Shown here piece by piece: positions 31,813 to 45,519 of a DNA stretch of 64,000 nt. The position numbers and the translations under genes are program-made. The notes below the pieces were generated by a model that searched no databases, was not told where the DNA came from, and saw nothing but the letters and a program-made list of their open reading frames with translations. This DNA is from Agarophyton chilense (lineage: Eukaryota > Rhodophyta > Florideophyceae > Gracilariales > Gracilariaceae), in contig JARGXX010000100.1 in assembly GCA_030374765.1 (NCBI GenBank), positions 992,001 through 1,056,000 of the forward strand, written 5' to 3'. Each line of letters begins with the position of its first letter. Within the stretch, counting starts at the first letter, position 1.

Positions 31813-33250
31813 GAGATAGTAATGCACATGGGGAAGTATTTGGTCTCCCGACTTTCAAAGTGTCATCCATTTTTCGGAACATCAGACTTTCTTCTTATCG
31901 ACAGCAGACCTACAACACTCGAAGCCTCGATATGAAGAAGTATTTATGGCAACGGAGAGCCGTCGCCGTGTGTATCGTTTGTATACGATCTCACCACTAC
32001 GAGCATTTTAGAACAGAAAACCCGGATGGGGGTTACTCGCACGGCCTTTCGATCACAATCTATGTCAGAAACCCATTTTGACCGTTCGATATGCCATTAA
32101 TGGTATATAAGGCACCATTCGAGTGCGAAAAGCACGTTTCATGGAAGTAATCTGAGTTCTATCATGGCGAATTACAAAACTCTTTCGGAAGAGGAAGGGG
32201 GCCGCATACCGGCCAGCACGTATTGGTAAGCCAGAAGTTGGGTTTTCCAGATTCCAATGCTGCGGGCGGACCAATCTGTTTCCCATAGTATTTAAGTCCC
32301 GAATCACGGTAACCCTCTAGGAAACGGTGTCCTTGAGAAAAACAAGCTGAAGCGGCCGTAAAAATAAGTCACGGAGCTCATATGGGGTCCACAATAGACG
32401 ATCTAGTAGTGCCGAGATGAGAGAGCGCGCCTCCCTGCTCCCGCACTTGGAAGCCTACGGTTCCATTGAGGCTTCCCAAAATTCCTCCATACGGAAGTAT
32501 TCTGCCTGTCGGAAACCGAGTACAGTTGTACTGTGAGTTGTATCGTCTCATGAGACGTTATAAATGTCCCTTAAAAACGGGAACTTTACCTTTTGGTAAT
32601 GTGAAGAAGAACTATAAGGTCTAAGCGGATATCGGCTCGGACAGGAATTTTTTGACTCTCTGGTTGGGAATCCTATTTACAGGTGCTGATCTTAATTTTA
32701 TGCAAGAATCGGAGCGTCTCCTTCTGATTTTGAACCTATTTGATAAATCCATTACAGGACATCGGGGATGTAAACAAAAACATTGTGAAGACACTGGGAA
32801 CAGTTTGACTCGTAGTTCGACTAGGACTATTCATACTCAAAGTCGACTTCATTGCCTGTATGAAGTAAGCTGCAATTATGGTTCTGGGATATAGTTATTG
32901 CGACAGGTTCTTCGAAGCAATTCACCTGCAAAGGAAACAAGTGGAAGTAGATGATGGAAGCACGCTCCCAATTTTTGGCAAACCTCCGTTTCGTTTCCCT
33001 GAAGCACTTCCGCTTCCACCATCCATGGAGTAAAGGAGATCTCAAGGACGTGCCTTATAGAATATTCGTCTTTCGAAGACTGCAATGCTGAAGGCTCCGA
33101 CTCAAATCTGGGTTCAAGTAAGAACCGAGCGACACGGACTCGTGGTATTTCAACCGAATACAGAGATGTACAAATATCGGAGATTGCCAGTTGCCAACAG
33201 TATTGTTTTAGTTGACCTCTGGTAAACCCTCTAGGAAAAGTTTGAATACC
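31813..33250. other. Leader-like and unassigned sequence after the gypsy LTR
   Basis: A primer-site-like TTTGGTCTCCCGACTT near 31838 matches the sequence following the left LTR. This suggests the right LTR once also served as the left LTR of another, now decayed, copy. The rest shows only short frames with no recognisable domains. Confidence 0.4.
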
Positions 33251-33254
33251 TTTA

Positions 33255-34330
33255 TTGATGAAAATTATCAGATACCGAAACATCAGGTGGTTGCAACAGC
33301 TATGCCTCACCCCCAAAATGTTGTTCCCTGCTCATATTTCTACCGCAGAAGTATTGGGATTATTCCATTTTGGTCACTACAAGAAATTTCAAACTCTATC
33401 TGAAAATCAATGGCAAGCTGCGAAGGATTCAGAGAGCCTGGTTGATAAGCTAACTTTATCACATGTCATGGAACACTACAGAACGAAGATCATGTCAATT
33501 TTGAAGAAGTATGTCTCCATGTGATATTTCACGTTTGGCAAGATCTCCGCTACAGAACATCATATTGATCACGTTCCAAGGTCTCGACCCGTATCCCAAC
33601 CACGTTCCAGAGTAGGACCTTGTAGTATTCAAGTAGAGCAGGAAAAGTCAGCGAGATGCCATGAAAAGAAGTATTAGACGCAGAAAAATCTTATCGACCC
33701 TTAACAGTAGTTTTCCTTACAAAACACCATGATTTTTTAATATTCATAACCAATTATCGAAAGCTGACCGCAGTTACAGTTCTGTATACATAACTGTTGC
33801 CTCTAATAGGCGAATATATTGACAGATTAGCATGAGCAAGCGTTTTCACCATGTTGGACGCCAACTCTAGGTATTGGTAGGTGTCTGTAGCGAAAAACAA
33901 CCAAGGCCACACCTCATTTGCGCGTCATGTTTGTCTCTAACTATTTCAAAGGTTTCCATTTGTCTTATCAAATACCACAGCTACTTTCCAGAGTACTGTG
34001 GACATCTTGTTTGGAAGATATATGTGGAAGACTTGTTTATTTTATTAGGACGATGTGATCATGTTTTCCCAAGATGTGGAAACCCATGTACGGTGTGTCG
34101 AAAAGATTATCAAGACACTCCAAACCAGAGGCATGACTTTGATTTTCGATAATTGCGAATGATCCGGAGGCACCGCGAACTTCTTGGGATATATGATCAA
34201 GCCCGGAAAGAAAGCCATTCAGTAGGCACATACAGCGTCTCTGGGCAAAGTTCAACCTCCGGCTTTGAAAAGCAGAAGAGGCTCCCAGGATCGCACGCAA
34301 AAGGCAGACGAAAATGCTTTGGGGTCGTTC
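33255..34330 (+). mobile_element. Decayed Ty3/gypsy fragment (second family)
   Basis: Residual reverse-transcriptase landmarks are scattered over several frames: a pre-RT segment near 33550-33640, a TMLDANSRYW-like core near 33850, and a LGYMIKPGKKA-like end near 34185. Heavily broken and old; no LTR identified. Confidence 0.6.
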
Positions 34331-34379
34331 ATCGCGGCAACTGTGGCATCTGGAAAGAAGTGGTCTATCTTGGGAGAAC

Positions 34380-37300
34380 ACAAAGGGACTCTGCTGCCGT
34401 GAAGCACATGACCAACAGTGCGCACATCTTCGCCAGAGATCTTCGGGCATCTAGTAAGAAGAAGATCGCGGTTGGCAATGTTCAAACCGTCATCATTAGT
34501 GGTGAAGGGGGTGTGCATTGTAGAGACATTTCTTTCCGAAATGAGAAACACATATAGCTAGAAGACGTTCAGTGAGTATTAGACCTAATGTGAAACCTTT
34601 CGTCGGTGAGTGTCATTCGCCGTAAGGGCTGCTATATATTTTTCCAGTCTGATCATCTGGGTAACGGAGTATGTATAGTAATCTATCAACGAACGGGCGA
34701 TATCATTGCTTCTGTTATAGAAATTAATACAGTCCTCTGCGAAATGGTAATCCGCTCTGTGCCCGAGTACTACGAATTTATTTCAAAGACAAACAAGGAC
34801 TCAATACTACCGTGGAACAAGCGACTTGGGCAATCTGGCACAGATGCAATGCGATGGACTCTGAAGGTTGTAGATGGAGTTCGAATGTCTAAAGTGTCCA
34901 ACCTAGGCTTTTTTAGGACATATATAGTTGAAAAAACCGCACGCGTTTCTTGGAAGGCCCTAGGCGCGGAGAATCGTACCAAAAAGGTCATGGAACTACT
35001 GCTTTCTGACGTGATGGGACTTATGCCTCATCCGTCTCGGTTTATTGTGTTACGATATACGAGGATAAGAGTTGGATTTTTCTTGTGCGTGTTTTCAAGG
35101 GTCGTTCGAAAGTTTAGGTGGCAGTCATGGACATGGTTCAAAAGCTGGAGGCACAATCTGAGCACCAACTGAAGCGGTTTAGATTTGAGAATGCGGGAGA
35201 ATATAGGCCTCAGTCCTTCACATCGTGGGTGAAAACTAAATATGTCAAGATTTAGGAAACTGGTGCCTACAATCCCGAGTCGAACGGGAAGCCAGAGCGT
35301 CTCAACCGCACACTGAATGACAAAGCTCGAACCATGCTTTCTGAAATGAGGGGAACTCTGTATAGGAAGCAACTGTGGGAACATGTGATGAACAATTTCA
35401 CCTATCTCCTAATCTCACATCAACGAGCACGAGTGATGGAAAGAACGAAACGCCCGACGAATCATTCAAGTGTTGCAAACCCAAAATTGTGCATCTTCTT
35501 ACGTTTGTCGCACAGATTTTTAATCATATTATGAAAAAGACAAGGAAACAAGCGAGCAAGTATGCAGAGAGGGTTGTGAAGGGTATCCTCGTGGGCTACG
35601 CTAAAGGAAAATGTGACAATGTTTTCTATCCAGAGACGCGAAGGTCCACGGTCTCCAAGGTCATAAGGTTCAGTGAAGATTTGGTAGAGTGGGACAAGGC
35701 GACAGGGGAGAGTGATGTCAAACATATATCATGTAAAGTTCAGATTATCTCGCACAGTGCGGACAAGGTTCTGAGCATGGTCGAGAAGAAACAGCAGGCC
35801 ACCAACGCTTCTGAAGTCATCAAATCACATCCTGAAGAGATATTTCAAGATGCGATATCAGATTCTAGTTACGATCTAGAGCTATTGACCAACTACCCAC
35901 CTCAGTCGAGAAAGTCCATGCGTTCACCCAAACATGCATCACGTTCTTCACCCGACGCACCCACTGCACTTCTGGCACGATCCATTCTCGGTGCGGCCGG
36001 AGAAAGGCACCAGATTTCTTTCTAGAAGCTATAAATATATCTGGAAAAGAGCTCTCGATGGCTGCCATGCAGGATGAGATGACTAACATGGAATGCAGAA
36101 GTGTGTGGAAGTTTGTTAAGCCTCCTGCAGAATGCAGGCCATTTGAAAAATGATGGGTGTGCTACAAGAAACGCGATAAAGAGGGTCTTATAGCGCCATA
36201 CCGGGCCCAGCTGGTGGGCAGAGGCTTCAATCATAGAGAAAGCATTAAATACACTGAACTGTTTGCCCCAGTGGTTGTATATGCTACTTTGCGTGCCCTG
36301 CTTGTCATCATCGCTTCACTGAGACTGGAAAAGATATATTTTGATGTTTGTACTGCACTTTTGTATGATGATCCGGAAGAGACGCTTTACATATTACAGC
36401 GGCAAGGGTTCATCCATGAATTCAAACAAGACTCCATGCATCAGCTCTAAAAAGCAGTGTATCGTCTTCGACAGGCATAAAAGGGCGTACAACAAGAAAT
36501 ACACTACTATTCTACTTGGCATGGGGTGCGCGGTGTCTCAGTCTGACTCAGGACTATTCAGCCATGGATCTATACCTCAGCAAATCTAGATTCTGGTGTA
36601 TGTGGATGACGGATTGGTGATAGGACGCATTAGTTAGTGGTTGGTTGGGTTTCTGGCGGAACTGAGAGCGAACATAGAGATGTGAATGAAAGAAACTCCG
36701 AAAAAGTACCTTGATATTGGGTTTGATCATTTGAACGAAAAAAGTACAGTACAGATTCATGACTCTCCGATGGTCGATAACCTTTCAGAAAGGTTCCACA
36801 TGACCAACTGCCAGGTTCATGTTCCATTGCTTGAAATAGAGACACTACAGAATGTAGAGGCATCAGAAGGTGAGGAAATTATGCCCTATCAAGAATTAGT
36901 AAGGGCTCTTATGCATTTGGCGAACACAATGAGGCCAGAAATTCCGTTCCCGGTCGGGTTTCTCGCGCGATACATGAAAAAGTATAACAAGACTTTGTGA
37001 GAAGCAGCTTTCAACGTCTTTAAATACTTATATACAACGCGTAAGGAATATATTACCTACGGTTTAGAAGCGCAAAAGATCTTGGAGGACTATTCTGATT
37101 CTGATTTCGCTAGTGATAGGGAGGACAGAAATCCTACAAGTGGTTTCGTCTTCATGTTTGCGGGTGGACCGATTGCTTGGAAAAGCAAGAAACACACTGT
37201 TGTCGCACATTCAACGTTGGGGGCAGAGTACATGAAAATATTGTTTGGAGTAAGGGAAGCCTTAGAGTTGTGAAATCTGTTTAAGGAATCTACCGAATGG

Positions 37301-37550
37301 ACCAACTACAATGTACGAAAACAATCAAGGAATGGTCTGTCTCTTCTGAGATGAGGTGTGTAATGTACGCACGAAGCACATAGATTTGAGGTCCCATTTG
37401 GGCATGCCACAACACGAAAAGACGAGGTTCATATTGAGACCATTCCGACCAGATGAAAGAAAGCCGATGTTTTCAAAAAGTCTTTGGAGAGAGTGGCTCA
37501 CATAAAGGTGAGCAAGGACTTTCAAGTGCGAATGATAGATGGTTAAGATA
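34380..37550 (+). mobile_element. Decayed Ty1/copia element, older relative of the one at 56.5-60.6 kb
   Basis: Protease-proximal, integrase, reverse-transcriptase and RNase H remnants run in order: FENAGEYRPQSFTSW and PESNGKPERLNRTLNDKART (integrase, near 35180-35340), FDVCTALLYDDPEETLY (RT, near 36350) and SDFASDREDRNPTSGFVF (RNase H, near 37110). These match the corresponding segments of the minus-strand copia at 56499-60563. Many breaks; no LTR pair recognised. Confidence 0.75.
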
Positions 37551-37574
37551 GTACTATATGATGCTTTACACAAA

Positions 37575-37750
37575 TATTCTCGTTTTCGGAAGCACAGAAG
37601 TGTTGTCCGATATAGGTGTTTGACCACTGTTGCCCCATGCTTTGTGATATGCACGTCTGGCCACTGTTTCCCGATACGGATGTTTTGCCCCAACGGTCCA
37701 AAATGAACGTTTGGTTAATGTTGTCCGACTCGGACGTTTTGTTTCTACAC
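37575..37750. repeat. Degenerate short tandem repeat (TGTTGCCCGATACGGACGTTT-like units)
   Basis: Variants of TGTTGTCCGATA/ACGGACGTTTTG followed by GACCAC recur three or four times with ~35-55-bp spacing just past the copia fossil, possibly an LTR or minisatellite remnant. Confidence 0.4.
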
Positions 37751-38789
37751 CGCGCTCAATTTTGAGCACTGGGGCAGTGCAGCACTACTTTTTTTTTCTT
37801 TTCAGAGACTAGAAGGCTGGATTCCACGTAGCTAGAAGAAGTGCTACGTAAGTCCCAAGGAAAGCGACACTGCGACAGGAAAACATCGGTAGTATCGACG
37901 CCATAACTTCTGCATCTATGATAGGGAAGAAGGCCACAGACCTTAAAGATATTTGTACCATATTAAGCAAAATGGAAAAGGTCCCCACACCTAGGTTACT
38001 TTCTTTACTGACATACGACGGGGTAAACTCGGGCCAGTTTTCCGATACCGGTTTATTCAGTTTGCTCTTTTTCCATGAAAGCCGGACACTGTTGCTGTTA
38101 AGCGGACTTCGATATTCGGCTTCGAAAATGTTTGTCTGCTCAAAATTATACTGAAGAGCCATCTTCCGGCTGACAAGGCCCCCGTTGTGAAATGCAGTCG
38201 ATGCACCCACGTTCAAGCAGTCCATACAATACGGACCAGTGTCTCTTGAGCTTATTGCAGGTATCTTCTTTTAGGTGAGGTAGATTGGGTAAACCTATGT
38301 TAAAGTCTTCGCACAACAGCCCGTCTTTCGCAACCAATACAGAAATAGTTCAAAGAATAAGCTAGCCTGAAGCCAACTTTAATGCCGTACGAGGACCATT
38401 CCAAGACCCGAAGACGTAGAAGCTTTAAGCTCAGCCATGCCGTTTGAGGGCAATCTAAATAACCAAATTTTGGACTACAATGCTTTCTAAATTACTTGAG
38501 AAAAGCTTTCTAGGAGAAGGATTAAGAGCCGAGACTGTCAGCGATGCCATCATTGCAGCGACCTTGACCACGGTGAAAATTATGGCCTCCTGAAACGCTC
38601 ACGGGACAAAACGGCTTTTTCAGAAAACCGGACCTTGGTTTGGAGGACTGTTATGCCATCTTCACACTGTACGTTTTCTCTATTTTCAGGACCAACCTCT
38701 TGAAAACAAGAAGTAAGGTTTCGAATAGAGTGCGTTTTTCTATTGCAAACTTCAAGTTTATTTATGGCTTCCCAGTAATCGAATCGAAA
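37751..38789. other. Unassigned stretch
   Basis: A minus-strand frame at 37809-38225 is open for 138 codons but shows no recognisable domain and is probably fortuitous. Between 38380 and 38790 the sequence grades into gypsy remains. Confidence 0.35.
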
Positions 38790-40300
38790 TAACAAGCTTT
38801 CGATGAGCTCCAACAACTTTTAATACATCCACCGATACTGGCTATTCCTCGTCAAAACTTTTTATATCTCTTGGATACGGATGCCTGCAACCGACAAGTC
38901 GGATGTACAATACTTCAAAAACAACTGGACGGTGTCTAAATGCGGATAGGGTATTGGAGCCGCACGCTCAACAAAGCCAAACGGGACTACACAGCCACTG
39001 AACGGAAATGTCTTCCCGTTGTCTGGTCTATCCTCCACTTACAGCCTTATCTCGAAGCGCAGCTCTCTGCTAATTTCACGGACCCTCATTACCTACGGTG
39101 GATACTCAACTTAGCAGACCCATCCTGACATCTCGCTCGATAGAAACTCCGCCTGATGGAATACGACTTTGAAGTGGTCTACTGTCCGGGAATCAAACAT
39201 CAAGTGGCAGATGCTCTGTCGAGTATCTTCACAGAAAGAAACGACACAACCACGTTATACGAGGAACTGCCTTGCCTTAACGTAATGGAAAAGGAGGGTT
39301 GCAATCCCGAAACGGTTGTAACTGTTATTATAGACGGTCGGGCCCATGCCGATATGGTATTTGAATGGCCGCAAACCGAACTGCCCCCCCCCCCCCCCCC
39401 CCCCCCCCCGCCCCCCCCCCCCTCGTCCCACAACCGGTCTTGGCTGTCTCCTCCAAGGAGGTAATCATTACATCGATCACTTTTGAAGAATTCTTTTAAG
39501 CTCAAACGCGCGAAGCTTTCTGTAAATCCGTTCCAAGAATCATAGAAGATAGTTTTTTCTGCTTCGACGTCAACTGGAACGATATTTTGGTGCATCGCTC
39601 CCGTTAAGACGACTGCTTGCAAAATTTTGTCCCCTGCTCTCTCGAATCTTGAGTTTTCTACTTGGCGCATTACCAACGAGTAGTGGGTCATCTCGATGCC
39701 ACTCGCGTGTACGACACCCTACGGCGGAACTTCTAATGGCTGCAGATGGCTAACGACGCTTTTCAAAACATTCGGGATTGCTGCTCCTGTGTTCACGTGC
39801 GGGGTACTCATTATCCTTCGCAGAAGTACCTAAAGCTCTTCCCCGCCACGGACTTCCTAGAATTTGTCGCCATGGACTTCTTTGGTCCATTCACGAAATC
39901 CATCAATGGTTCCCTGTACATACTGCTAATCACCGATGGGTTCAATAAGATATGACGGGCTATCCCACTTCGGTCCACAACCGCACCGGCTGTCGCCAAA
40001 GCGTTTCTCGAACACAGGGTTTACCCGTACGGTATTTCCAATTATTTGTTCACCGACACACACACACCGACTCAATCTTTTTCTGCAAATCGAACCACTT
40101 CATGTTGTGCCAGCACAAGAATTAACTTGTCAAGGCTGGAATCCGGCTCTCCGTTGCGGAACTATCACCACAAGATTTACGGGATAACTAGTGAAGCCTG
40201 TCATACGACGGATTGAACATGATTAGACTGAACGCATTGGAACCAGCAGCTGGAAACCCGGGGTCCTCGCTCATCTTCTTCAACAGATTCTGCAATCCCG
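38790..40300 (+). mobile_element. Decayed Ty3/gypsy fragment (RNase H to integrase)
   Basis: RNase H signatures (GYWSRTLNKAKRDYTATER near 38950, YCPGIKHQVADALS near 39185) are followed by integrase signatures (FLEFVAMDFFGPFTKS near 39860). A poly-C tract interrupts the region. Broken in many places, old, no LTRs seen. It resembles but is not closely identical to the gypsy element at 5.2-31.8 kb. Confidence 0.75.
39384..39421. repeat. Poly-C tract
   Basis: About 38 bases, all C except one G. Its length is uncertain because such tracts are slippage- and error-prone. Confidence 0.9.
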
Positions 40301-43265
40301 CCTGTTAGTACCGGTCGTCATTGCACCGCAAGAACGGCATATCACACTTCCCTTTCGTTTTGTCGACCCCTTCACCGATAATTCCCCGACAAAGGTTCCA
40401 TCTTTCCTAACACGCCGCGGCGCTTGTCCGTTTCGTGTTTCTTGTTTCCATTTCAGACAAGTGGCGGCTCTTTAGAAGACGCCCGAACCTCCGTGCGGTC
40501 AAGTACTGACGACCGTACTGGACTTAGTAGCTCACTTAAAACGGAACTAGCGTCTGTTTCCTAGGCCACAGATGCACTGGCTGATATCCATGATCGAGCT
40601 CCTGTCTCAGTAATAGAACCGATCGGAGACGGACCGGCATGGGCGCCTTTATTTCTGCTCTACAGGACGGAAACGACCAGCTGTCACCTCCCATACTGCT
40701 CGACCATTGCGATATCTCCAACACACTAACGGTCTCGGGGTTCCCGAAGGCTGAGTCCGATCCAACCGAAAGCTTTCTTGTGCGTCCTCCCATTTATACC
40801 AAAGGAAACCGAACAGCGGTCTCGCACTTATCTCAGCGGCGCGGTTAGACCTACACTTGATCACGACACGACTGTATATAATTTCCCCCCGTGGCGCTCG
40901 CTCGCGCAAATACCAATGAGGTTGGCTCTTTTGTTGGTCTTCAACGAACGAACGCCGCCTAACTCACGCGCTCAAGTCTTTGAACAGCAGCACCAGCTAC
41001 GTTTTCATCGAGATTGCCGCTCGGTGCGTCGAATTCGACCGCTCTCGAAAGGGCGGGGAAGCCGAAGGGTCGCGATTCAACTGAACAGAATTAGTGTCAG
41101 CGCCCCACGGTTTGAAGGATGTACCGGCAACGCTCGGGCCAATGTCTGTTCTCCGCGAGGGCGCGAGAGCGAATGCCTAGACCGCCGTGTGCTCAAAACC
41201 GATAGAACCAGCGTCCAATGCAGTCATTTGATCTGCGCAGCCATTCGGTATTTTCTTACGCGCACGATCCCTCTCCGACTTTCACAATCCGAGGACGGAG
41301 CGAAATTTCAGAAGGGGAGTCTTTAGAATTGTGGCAAAAACTGAGCAAGCGAGTGAAAATGGCGCAACTAATGGATGGAGGTGTAAAACAGGCTGTCGAT
41401 GGCCATCTGCTTACGTGGAGCTGCCGTTAACTCGAACGGAGATGCAGAGGCTGGACACTTGGACGATGGGATGGGAATGAATGCGCCATTGCAGAATGCA
41501 CGACATAATAGCGGCACGGGTAATCGTGGATGAACACGGGTGAGCTTTCGTTATTATTTTATTATTCAAGTTAAACTAGGATAGGCTTTACAGTAGAGCC
41601 TGAGCCTCGCGGCCCCTAAATTTCTGAGCTCGGCCGCCATTTTTGGCAGTACACTTTAAGCACGCCAAGTCTCCTTCCTTCTTCGTCCGCGCAGATCAGT
41701 GACTACTTTGAACGCTTTTACTACAGGCTTACAAGCCATCCCTTCCCTCTGCAAGTTCTTGACCGTGCCTGATGGCGGCGACTGCCGATTTTACCCACAG
41801 CCATTCGGTGCTTCCATGCGTACGAGTGATACAATCACAAACGACGCTCAATCGGTGGATACAATTCTGCTTTTAGGATACATTTCACAGAGATATACCA
41901 TATGGTGTAAAGTGAGCCGTCCAAATTTTTTCAAGTACACAAAAATGAGAAAACATTTTATAAAAGACCATCACAAGAACAACAGCGTGAAATGGTGTGA
42001 TGAACGAGCTTCCTGAAAACCTGAATATATTAATGTTATATATTCTGACGAAAAAATGTTCGAGATTGATGATCTAAGTTGCTTTAAATTATATTAGCAT
42101 TACCTACGAAAAATAAGCACTGCTGCACAAGGCATTTGGGAGGGGCATCGGTTATGGCTTGGACTAGAATATCTACAAAAAAGCAATTGATATCGCTTTC
42201 AATGAAATTAATTTGAGGTCTGAAAAGTATGTTGACGTTATAGAATAATATTCTCCGCCGCTTTCTTACTTTATGTATAAGATAAATTATTTTTCAACAG
42301 GATAGTGCCGCTGTAAATAATTCTACTTTTACAAAGCAGTGATTCAATGCTTAAAACATGTGTGGTATGTAATCTACCGTGCGCTTTATATTACTTTAAA
42401 CATATCGTAAACATTTGGATAATGTTGGCGCAAATAGTCTATGGAAAAAGAAGGCAATTTAATACACTTTTTGATTTGAAAATCTGTTTCAAAGATTGCT
42501 GAAAAAACTTTAACAGTGATCATATCAATTATTTTATAGAATCAATGTGTAAGCGCTGTATAGGAGTTATTTCGGCTTAAGAAGCTAAATTAAACACTGA
42601 TCTCGCGTTAGAGCAAATATGATGCAATAAAGGTTATTGTTTTGAAACAGTATTTTTTCTTCAAATTTTTCTCACACTGATTTTGTTAACTCTACTGTTG
42701 CCAAAACGTGATTTTTCGGAAATTCTGGCAGAGGGATATGATTTTGAAACAGACTTCACTTCTAACACACCAACGTAAATATCTAATCAATCCAGCAATT
42801 TTGGCACCCACCTCTCAACTATTCCTGTTACACATGTTCTATTCATCTTATTGGCTGAGCCGACGGCGCTTGAGTACATTTTCTGCGCATGCGCATGCTG
42901 ATAAATGGGCAACGAGGGTTCTTAACAGAGGTAGATTCACGGTCGATCAACCGTTGACGTGATTCATTCTCTTAAATTTTCAAGCATTAGGCACAGAAAA
43001 CTAACGTCTGTAAGACGCAAATGAGTTCGATAATGACAGAAACTAGGTCCGCTCTTTCTCTATTGCTTTCTTGATACCGCATAATGTGCAGCTTTTGCTT
43101 TAACTATATTACCCCCTATTCCTTGCTACTCCTTCTATCTCCAGTTCTTGATCCGCCCATAATGTGTAGCTCTCTCATCAGCTATTCGTTGATGTAGTCT
43201 TGGATTACAACAAAGTACGTTATCCACAACATTCTAACTGTTAACAACCAACAGCTGTTGTTGTA
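40301..43265. other. Unassigned intergenic region, AT-rich from ~41.98 kb
   Basis: The first part (40.3-41.5 kb) has short overlapping frames on both strands that may be 3' gypsy leftovers. From 41.98 to 43.2 kb it is AT-rich with no supported gene. An alternating TGCGCATGCGCATG stretch lies near 42885. Confidence 0.4.
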
Positions 43266-44240
43266 ATGGTCAATTCCGTATCGTCCGAAACTTCTCGGAG
43301 ACTTCACGCCTCTGTTGCTGTAGATCTTTTACGGTGTTCAGTATCTATTCTGAAAGCAACTTCATATTGCAAACTGGTCAAGGCTCGATGCCCTTCTTTA
43401 GTCAAACGGAATGTCACCTTCGAGGATTTAGGCTCTAGGCTGAATACAAGATCGTTCAAACACGCTTTTCGATTAGTGAGGGACGGATTTGACGTGCATC
43501 ATGAGATGGTTGGGCCATTTCTTCAAAAAGATATCTCAATGGGCCAAAAATAGGGGCGTCCAACAATATCTTTTCAAATGCGATTGGCAATAACTTTAAG
43601 AATGCTGGCGGGATCGAGCTACTTTGAAATTGTGCCGGGGTTTCAGGTGGGTGCATCAACACCATACGCAGTATTTCATGAGACATGTGAGGTTTTGTCG
43701 AAGGTTCTGAAACTGCCAGGAATTCCAAGTACAGTTGAAGAACTTCAACGTTTGGCTTTCGGATTCAAGCACTCTCGGAAGACATTAAGTCCCTTTTGTG
43801 GATACATCGGGGCTATTGACGGAATTGCAATCAAAATTAAGAAATCTAGTTGTGGTAACGCTGTAGCCTACTACTGCCGCAAAGGTTATTATTCGCTGCC
43901 AATACAAGCGCTAGTAGACTCATCGTATGGTTTTTTGTAAGTCTCTATTCGATGTGTTGGTTCGACCCATGATGCTTTAGATCATGCTGTTTCTAGTTTG
44001 GGGAGATTTCTGAAAAATAATTAGTTTCGTCTAGAGTTTTCGATAGTAGGTGATGAGGCCTATATCTGCACCTAAAGTTTGATTACGCCCATTCCAATGT
44101 CGCAGGTGCAGTTTTAGTGGGAAATGCTTTCAATTACTACCTTTCTTTCATGCGTTGGCACGTAAAGCAAGCTTTCGGAATGCTTGTGGCACGATGACGT
44201 ATACTGAACAACCTACAGTACAACGTAGAGGTGAGTTCAA
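43266..44240 (+). pseudogene. PIF/Harbinger transposase, decayed
   Basis: Segments give a recognisable DDE_4-type nuclease. An N-terminal region (43266-43553) precedes the catalytic part: FCGYIGAIDGIAIKIK (first Asp, near 43810), RKGYYSLPIQALVDSSYGFL (43875-43936), then VGSTHDALDHAVSSLG (second Asp, near 43965), VGDEAY (near 44050) and MRWHVKQAFGMLVA (near 44155). The residue before QAFGML is Glu in active family members and Lys here. There is an in-frame TAA at 43937-43939 and at least one frame change near 43560. Terminal inverted repeats were not found. DNA transposon relic. Confidence 0.8.
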
Positions 44241-45510
44241 GTATTATTAGTTTGTGTATGAAGATACACAATTTTTTCTTCGAAATAATTGAAGAGGGAG
44301 GAAAAAATCTCGCATGAGAAAATTAGAGAGCGAAACGAAGATTTTAAGGCTTGGAACTCATGCTGCAAGGAGCAGCAGTGGGAGGACAGAGTTTCTGGTT
44401 CCACCGGAACTACTGTTGATACGGTCTCTTTAAAGAGAGAGGCATTAGTGGAAATTGTCGGAGAGAAAGGTTTAAGAAGACTTTTCGTGCTAGGTGCGCC
44501 TAATCATGACTTTGAACACTAACGCTCCTCTTTCAAAATTTTGCTTGTTCTTGGCGCTTTCCTTTTGTGCACTGTCTTCTGTAGTATTCTATTCGGGCAC
44601 GAATATGTGATCTCCTTTTTGCTCTTTCTTGGCGATTAAGAATTTTTCCATTTGGCCACGCCGTAAATACCGGAGTACCTTTGTACCCAACTACATCGCT
44701 GCTGGCAATGGTTACATGCACCGATTTCGACCACGACGCAAACGAAGCAGGATGTGAAGTTTGAACTTGCTCAGAAACGATGATCGAAGCAGAAACGACG
44801 TAGATGGCTCATAAGAGTAACAATGCGCAAGAATAACTCTGAACAGCCCTATAGTATTGATTCGTATTGCAGATGTATTACGACACGGATAAGACTTTGG
44901 CGCAACAGCAGCCGCAGAATTCGCCGCATACTAGTGTGATCGTCTTACTCCGACTGACCTCTGTTTTGTTCTTCGAACACTATTCATGGCTGATGGACTT
45001 GATCTTGAACCATCGGGCGCGTGGAGAGGTCGAAAGAATCTGGCTGAGACTTTGCTGCGCAGCTTGGTTAGAAACACACAGAAACCCTCTGCACCCCCGA
45101 CCAACACCAAACTACCTGAGCTAACGACATGCATTACAAGCGTCGTGTATCCGTCGTGGTGGCTTGAAGTTGGAGACCCAAACGAAGGCGACGGTGCTGC
45201 CCTTATACGTGTTCCGTCAGTATCAACTGTTGGTTTGTTTGACGAAAAGATGGCTATGAGCATTCCCGAAATATTGGGCGATCTTTCTAAGTTCACCCTT
45301 AGTTGTCTACAATAAAACGGTGGAGCCCGAGAAACGATTGTACTTCTATTGTGTGAGAGATTTGGGTTTTGTTACGAGAAAAGCAGAGCTATTGCCCGTA
45401 AGCGACCAGATACAGATTCTTCTCGTTGAAGACTTTTTGATGAATGGAGCGCCAAGATTTTGAAAGAAAGTTGAAGATACTTAGTACCCTGCAGAAATGG
45501 CGAACAATTT
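44241..45510. other. Unassigned region after the Harbinger relic
   Basis: Open frames at 44289-44522 and 44986-45315 are short. The second (109 codons, MADGLDLEPSGAWRGRKN) has fairly protein-like composition but no family signature; it could be an associated second Harbinger gene or a host exon. I cannot support a function. Confidence 0.3.
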
Positions 45511-45519
45511 TCGAGAAGT

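Noticed and set aside
5201-31817. Target-site duplication for the gypsy element
   Set aside because: TGATT before the left LTR does not match GAGAT after the right LTR.
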